This document shows, piece by piece, positions 40,980-44,235 of a stretch of DNA of 44,235 nt (its first letter is position 1; each line of letters begins with the position of its first letter). Location: NCBI GenBank assembly GCA_030693325.1, contig JAUYAV010000011.1, forward strand, positions 65,368-109,602, written 5' to 3'. Both the position numbers and the translations under genes were made by a program. This DNA is from a bacterium (GTDB lineage: Bacteria; Patescibacteriota; Minisyncoccia; UBA6257; MFKM01). Below the pieces are notes generated by a model. The model saw only the letters and a program-made list of their open reading frames with translations, was not told the DNA's origin and searched no databases.

Positions 40980-42160
40980 TGTTTTGAAACATATTCTAAG
41001 GCCCTGAGAATTCCTTCAACGCAGGAATCGTAATTCCAGCTTGAAATAATTTTAAGGGAATTTTCGCTCATTTTATTTCTTAAAGCGGGATCCACTATCG
41101 TTTTTTCAATACATAATTTCAACTCTTCAATATCTCCCGCCCTGTAAACGAAGCCATTAAATCCCTGCTTAATTAAATCATGAGATGCTCCCACAAAACC
41201 AGTGGCAATAACCGGAAGGCCGCAAGCCATGGCTTCATTTACCACCAAGCCCCAGCTGTCTATTTTTGAAGGAAAAACAAACACATCCGAGACGGCGTAA
41301 AAAGCGGGCAACTCGCTCTGGTTTTTAAAACCCTGAAAATAAACGTTTTTGATATTTTTTTCTTTGACATAATTCTCCAAGTAGATTTTCTCCTCCCCTT
41401 CCCCGATAAAAACAAGAGCGGATTCCAAAGAACCCGAAATTTTCTCAAAGGCCTTTAATAAATCAAAAGCACCTTTTCCTTTATAAATTTTTCCCACGTA
41501 TAAAATTATGGGAATTTTAAGCGGCAAATTAAATTTTTTCCGGATTTCTTCTTTTCTTCCTTTATATTTTTCCGATTCTTTTTGAAAAAAATCATTATCT
41601 ATGGAATAAGGAGTCAGAAATATTTTTTTATCGGGCGCGCCGAAATATTTATAATATTCTTTATTTGACGCGCCGACTGAAAGAAACGCGGAAATTCCTT
41701 TGAAAAATAACGGGAATAATAATCTTTTGACAAAATGGGCCCACAAACGGGGCCTTTTCAATAAATTGGAATCACCGTGAAGAAAAACAGGCGTCCGGCT
41801 CAGCCAAGCGCCGAAAAAAGCAAACCAATTGGAAACACTGGAATAACCCCGCACTAAAATCGCGTCATAATGATTTGAAAAAAGTTCTTTGATAATTGAG
41901 GGGTTTACCAAGCCGAAAAAACCCGGGCGGGGCCTCAAGCTGTAATTTTTTAAAAATTTATATTTATAGCCGTCAAGCAAAGGAATATCCCATTTTATTT
42001 TTTTGCCGAAACCGGGGTCAAATTCCTCTTTTATCCCGTAATCACAGCAAAAATAAACCATCAGCTCTATTTCGGGGTGCTGGGCCAATTTTCTGAAAAG
42101 AGGCGCCTGATACTGAATGGGATGAGAAGTTAAAACGGCTAATTTGTATTTTTTTTTCAT
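40976..42160 (-). CDS. Glycosyltransferase family 4
   Basis: A 394-residue GT-B transferase with an N-terminal domain starting KLAVLTSHPIQYQAPLFRKL and a C-terminal GT4 donor domain: PYSIDNDFF, ILYVGKIYKGKGAFDLL, LVFIGEGEEKIYL, and PSKIDSWGLVVNEAMACGLPVIA (E-x7-E region with a W in place of the usual F). It is retaining and cytosolic, with unknown donor. It overlaps the neighbouring deacetylase and methyltransferase by 4 nt each, forming a continuous operon from gmd to the CgeB-like gene. Confidence 0.9.
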   Translation of the reverse strand: MKKKYKLAVLTSHPIQYQAPLFRKLAQHPEIELMVYFCCDYGIKEEFDPGFGKKIKWDIPLLDGYKYKFLKNYSLRPRPGFFGLVNPSIIKELFSNHYDAILVRGYSSVSNWFAFFGAWLSRTPVFLHGDSNLLKRPRLWAHFVKRLLFPLFFKGISAFLSVGASNKEYYKYFGAPDKKIFLTPYSIDNDFFQKESEKYKGRKEEIRKKFNLPLKIPIILYVGKIYKGKGAFDLLKAFEKISGSLESALVFIGEGEEKIYLENYVKEKNIKNVYFQGFKNQSELPAFYAVSDVFVFPSKIDSWGLVVNEAMACGLPVIATGFVGASHDLIKQGFNGFVYRAGDIEELKLCIEKTIVDPALRNKMSENSLKIISSWNYDSCVEGILRALEYVSKQ

Positions 42161-43092
42161 ACTTTTGTTTTCTCAAATATCGCTTCCATCTCAAAAGCGG
42201 TTCCCTCTCTGATTGATTTTGAATTCGCCAGGCGGCGTGTTAAAAAAATCATTTCCCATAAAAATTTATTCAAAATAGGCGTGTTTAAAAGAATTTTGCG
42301 GATTTTCGTTCGGCTACTGGATTTTTCGTAATTGATGTTTTTCTTGCCTATTATGCCGCCGGTCTGGGGCAAATAGAAAAATTTAATCGGCTTTAAATCC
42401 AAACGGCTCAAGGCGTAAGTCAAACTGCGTTTATTAAAATAAAAAATATGTTCAAAATCCTTGTAAAAACCCGGCCATTTGTTTCCGTATTCCTTGGTGG
42501 CGTCGTAATTCGGGGTTGAAAAATACACGATGCCGGCCGGAGCCAAAACGCGGTCCAGTCGGGAGAAAAAACCGATTGGGTCCGAAAGATGCTCTATTAA
42601 ATTACTGCAAACCACGATGTCAAAACTCGCTAAAGATAAACTGGAATTTTCCAATGTCCCCTCCTGGATATCCAAACCCAATTCCTTCCGGCCGAAAGAA
42701 ACAAGGGCTTTAGAAATTTCCAAGCCGGTTCCTTTCGCTCCGGCTTTTTTTAAATCATACAAAAGAAAACCCGGGCCGCAGCCAATGTCTAAAATCCGGC
42801 TGCCGGAAATTTTTTTAAATTTAGAAATGCGCCTGATAATCGATTTATTGCTGCCGGTTTTTTTCTGGTCGTAAAATTTATTTTTAAGCGTTTCAAAATC
42901 TATATTCTGATTTTTATAAATTTCAAGAATATTTTCCTTGGAAGGCATCGGATTGACAAAGGCCAGCCCGCAATTCTGGCACTCAAAAACCCCCAACCCG
43001 TCAGGCCGATTGAAAACAAAATGAGTATTTTTATTCCCGCAAATATTACAAATGTTTTGATAAAACTTATCTTTATAGATTAATTTATTCAA
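42157..43092 (-). CDS. SAM-dependent methyltransferase with N-terminal zinc ribbon
   Basis: The 311 residues begin with a four-Cys zinc ribbon (C15-NI-C18 and C38-QN-C41) followed by AFVNPMPSKENI, and then a class I methyltransferase core: ILDIGCGPGFLLYDLKKAG, TGLEISKAL and IVVCSNLIEHLSDP. This zinc-ribbon/methyltransferase architecture is known from TDP-sugar C-methyltransferases and relatives; a nucleotide-sugar or lipid-linked glycan is the likely substrate. The start must be the TTG at 43092, since a stop lies just upstream and no ATG precedes the zinc ribbon. It overlaps gmd by 8 nt. Confidence 0.88.
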   Translation of the reverse strand: MNKLIYKDKFYQNICNICGNKNTHFVFNRPDGLGVFECQNCGLAFVNPMPSKENILEIYKNQNIDFETLKNKFYDQKKTGSNKSIIRRISKFKKISGSRILDIGCGPGFLLYDLKKAGAKGTGLEISKALVSFGRKELGLDIQEGTLENSSLSLASFDIVVCSNLIEHLSDPIGFFSRLDRVLAPAGIVYFSTPNYDATKEYGNKWPGFYKDFEHIFYFNKRSLTYALSRLDLKPIKFFYLPQTGGIIGKKNINYEKSSSRTKIRKILLNTPILNKFLWEMIFLTRRLANSKSIREGTAFEMEAIFEKTKV

Positions 43093-44104
43093 TTGATTCT
43101 AAGTCAGATTTAATCATAAGTCCGACAAGATCTTTGAATTTTTTTTCTGGTTTCCAGTTTAATTTTTCTTTCGCCTTGGATGCGTCAGCTAATAATTTAT
43201 TTACATCCAGTGGCCGGAAATATTCTTCTTTCACAAAAATCAAATCTCTACCAGTGTTCTTATTAGCGCCTCTTTCATTAATGCCTTCTCCTTTCCACTC
43301 GATATCAATACCAATGCCTTTGAAGGCAAGTTCAACAAACTCTCGCACGCTATGATTTTCTCCAGTACCTATTACAAAGTCCTCTGGCTTGTCTTGCTGT
43401 AGCATCAGCCACATAGCTCTTACGTAATCGCCGGCGAAACCCCAATCCCTTTTAGCGCTCAAGTTGCCGAGCTCCAATCTATCTTCGAGATTAAACTTAA
43501 TTTTTGCCGCTGTTGAGGTAATCTTTCTCGTCACAAACTCAAAACCTCGCCTAGGCGATTCATGATTAAATAAAATTCCAGTACAAGCAAAAACTCCATA
43601 CGCATCTCTGTACATCTTGGTAAGATAGAAAGAAGCCAGCTTGGAAATACCGTATGGAGACACGGGATTAAATAAAGAATCCTCATTCTGCGGAGATTCC
43701 TTGACGTCCCCGAACATTTCGCTGGTGCCCGCAAAATAAAATTTGCAATCGGGTTTTATATTTTTAACGGCATCTAACAAATAATGAGTTCCGTTTGTGT
43801 TTATTTGAAACGTGCCAAAATCATCCTCGAAAGACACGCCAACCTGGCTTTGAGCAGCGAGATGATATAATTCATCCGGCTTAATCTTTTCTATTAATCG
43901 CCAGATGGCAGGATAATCTCTCACATCTCCGTAATGCATCTCTATTCTGTTTAAAATATGTTTTATGCGAGAAAATCTTTCATCCTTTTTCTCAACCGCA
44001 GAACGGCGCACCAAACCATGCACTTGATAATTTTTATCTAACAATAATTCCGCAAGATAAGAACCATCTTGCCCCGTTATCCCTGTAATTAACGCTTTTT
44101 TCAT
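43085..44104 (-). CDS. gmd: GDP-mannose 4,6-dehydratase
   Basis: This NADP-dependent extended SDR converts GDP-mannose to GDP-4-keto-6-deoxymannose, the precursor of fucose, rhamnose and perosamine. The ATG at 44104 (339 residues) is chosen over the TTG at 44113. Motifs are ALITGITGQDGSYLAELLL, LAAQSQVGVSFE, YFAGTSEMFG, the catalytic YGISK (YxxxK), and the GMD-specific NHESPRRGFEFVTRKIT and NLSAKRDWGFAGDYV. The product could feed the Fcl-like enzyme (28521-29444) and the DegT aminotransferase (26543-27685) elsewhere in the locus. It overlaps the downstream methyltransferase by 8 nt. Confidence 0.96.
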   Translation of the reverse strand: MKKALITGITGQDGSYLAELLLDKNYQVHGLVRRSAVEKKDERFSRIKHILNRIEMHYGDVRDYPAIWRLIEKIKPDELYHLAAQSQVGVSFEDDFGTFQINTNGTHYLLDAVKNIKPDCKFYFAGTSEMFGDVKESPQNEDSLFNPVSPYGISKLASFYLTKMYRDAYGVFACTGILFNHESPRRGFEFVTRKITSTAAKIKFNLEDRLELGNLSAKRDWGFAGDYVRAMWLMLQQDKPEDFVIGTGENHSVREFVELAFKGIGIDIEWKGEGINERGANKNTGRDLIFVKEEYFRPLDVNKLLADASKAKEKLNWKPEKKFKDLVGLMIKSDLESIE

Positions 44105-44105
44105 G

Positions 44106-44235
44106 TTATTCAATAGACTTTATTAAATTGGCCACTTTATCTTGAAACCTTTTAGGCCCGAAATGCAGGATTACTTCTCCTCTTAATGTTTCACCTTCTT
44201 TGATTTTACTATCTGATTTTTTTTTCACAACTTCC
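44106..44235 (-). CDS. C-terminal end of an unrecognised protein (cut by window edge)
   Basis: The minus strand is open from the window end to a TAA at 44106-44108. The last 42 residues include EGETLRGEVILHFGPKRF and end in ANLIKSIE. No family is recognised from this fragment. It ends 1 nt beyond the gmd ATG, so it is the preceding gene of the same operon and probably belongs to the glycan pathway. Confidence 0.6.
   Translation of the reverse strand, partial: EVVKKKSDSKIKEGETLRGEVILHFGPKRFQDKVANLIKSIE

Overview
The window looks like a chromosomal segment of an uncultured, small-genome bacterium of the Candidate Phyla Radiation (Patescibacteria, Parcubacteria-like). This is an inference. It rests on low GC, very tight packing with many 4-nt ATGA overlaps, few Shine-Dalgarno sequences, -10 boxes only 9-10 nt from start codons, lamin-tail/PKD surface proteins, GH57 plus GlgA glycogen genes, and solo Cas2-like winged-helix proteins. 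No rRNA, tRNA, CRISPR array, cas1 or classical transposase gene was seen.

Layout. 1-4692 (minus) holds central metabolism and redox genes: the N-terminal part of GAPDH, a GH57 hydrolase with a C-terminal UVR-like motif, glycogen synthase, thioredoxin reductase and glutaredoxin. A 145-bp foldback (MITE-like) element separates these from a Wzx-like flippase (4888-6351), followed by a DUF192 protein and a SpoU/TrmH methylase. 7594-12868 encodes a membrane-anchored hypothetical protein and a very large secreted protein (alpha/beta-hydrolase-like, lamin-tail, PKD and FN3-like modules). The large gene is split by a 15-nt poly-G/C tract. 12869-13829 holds a repeat-rich spacer and a winged-helix/Cas2-like (PaaX-like) gene. 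13871-16689 encodes a polyprenyl-phosphate sugar transferase and a second flippase. 16691-30630 (minus) and 33342-44235 (minus) form a large surface-polysaccharide locus: GT2, GT4 and CgeB-like glycosyltransferases, NDP-sugar epimerases/dehydratases (WecB, Gmd, Fcl-like, GalE-like), a DegT aminotransferase, a Gfo/Idh/MocA oxidoreductase, an unusual nucleotidyltransferase-cupin fusion, FkbM and other methyltransferases, a radical-SAM/SPASM enzyme and a YdjC/ChbG-type deacetylase. A plus-strand island (30766-33267) with its own promoters, a strong Shine-Dalgarno and two classical terminators interrupts it and looks foreign.

How the genes work together. The initiating sugar transferase loads a sugar phosphate on the lipid carrier. 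Nucleotide-sugar enzymes supply activated sugars, glycosyltransferases extend the glycan, methyltransferases and the deacetylase decorate it, and the flippases export it. The large secreted LTD/PKD protein is probably displayed at the cell surface.

The most interesting signal is a family of perfect or near-perfect palindromes. One 38-bp type (A) occurs four times (6891, 7456, 12973, 13792). A second type (B) occurs twice (22489, 23098). Each of the two PaaX/Cas2-like genes is bracketed by a perfect palindrome downstream and a degenerate copy over its own promoter. The trmH gene is also bracketed by two type A copies. Type A contains an outward -35/-10 pair (TTGTAA-N17-TACAAT) on both strands. 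This could be a Cas2-fold-protein-associated palindromic mobile element or mobile promoter, or an autoregulated operator set. Two further palindromes lie inside coding sequence (7102-7125 and 8537-8564). The poly-G tract at 11081-11095 is a candidate phase-variation switch.
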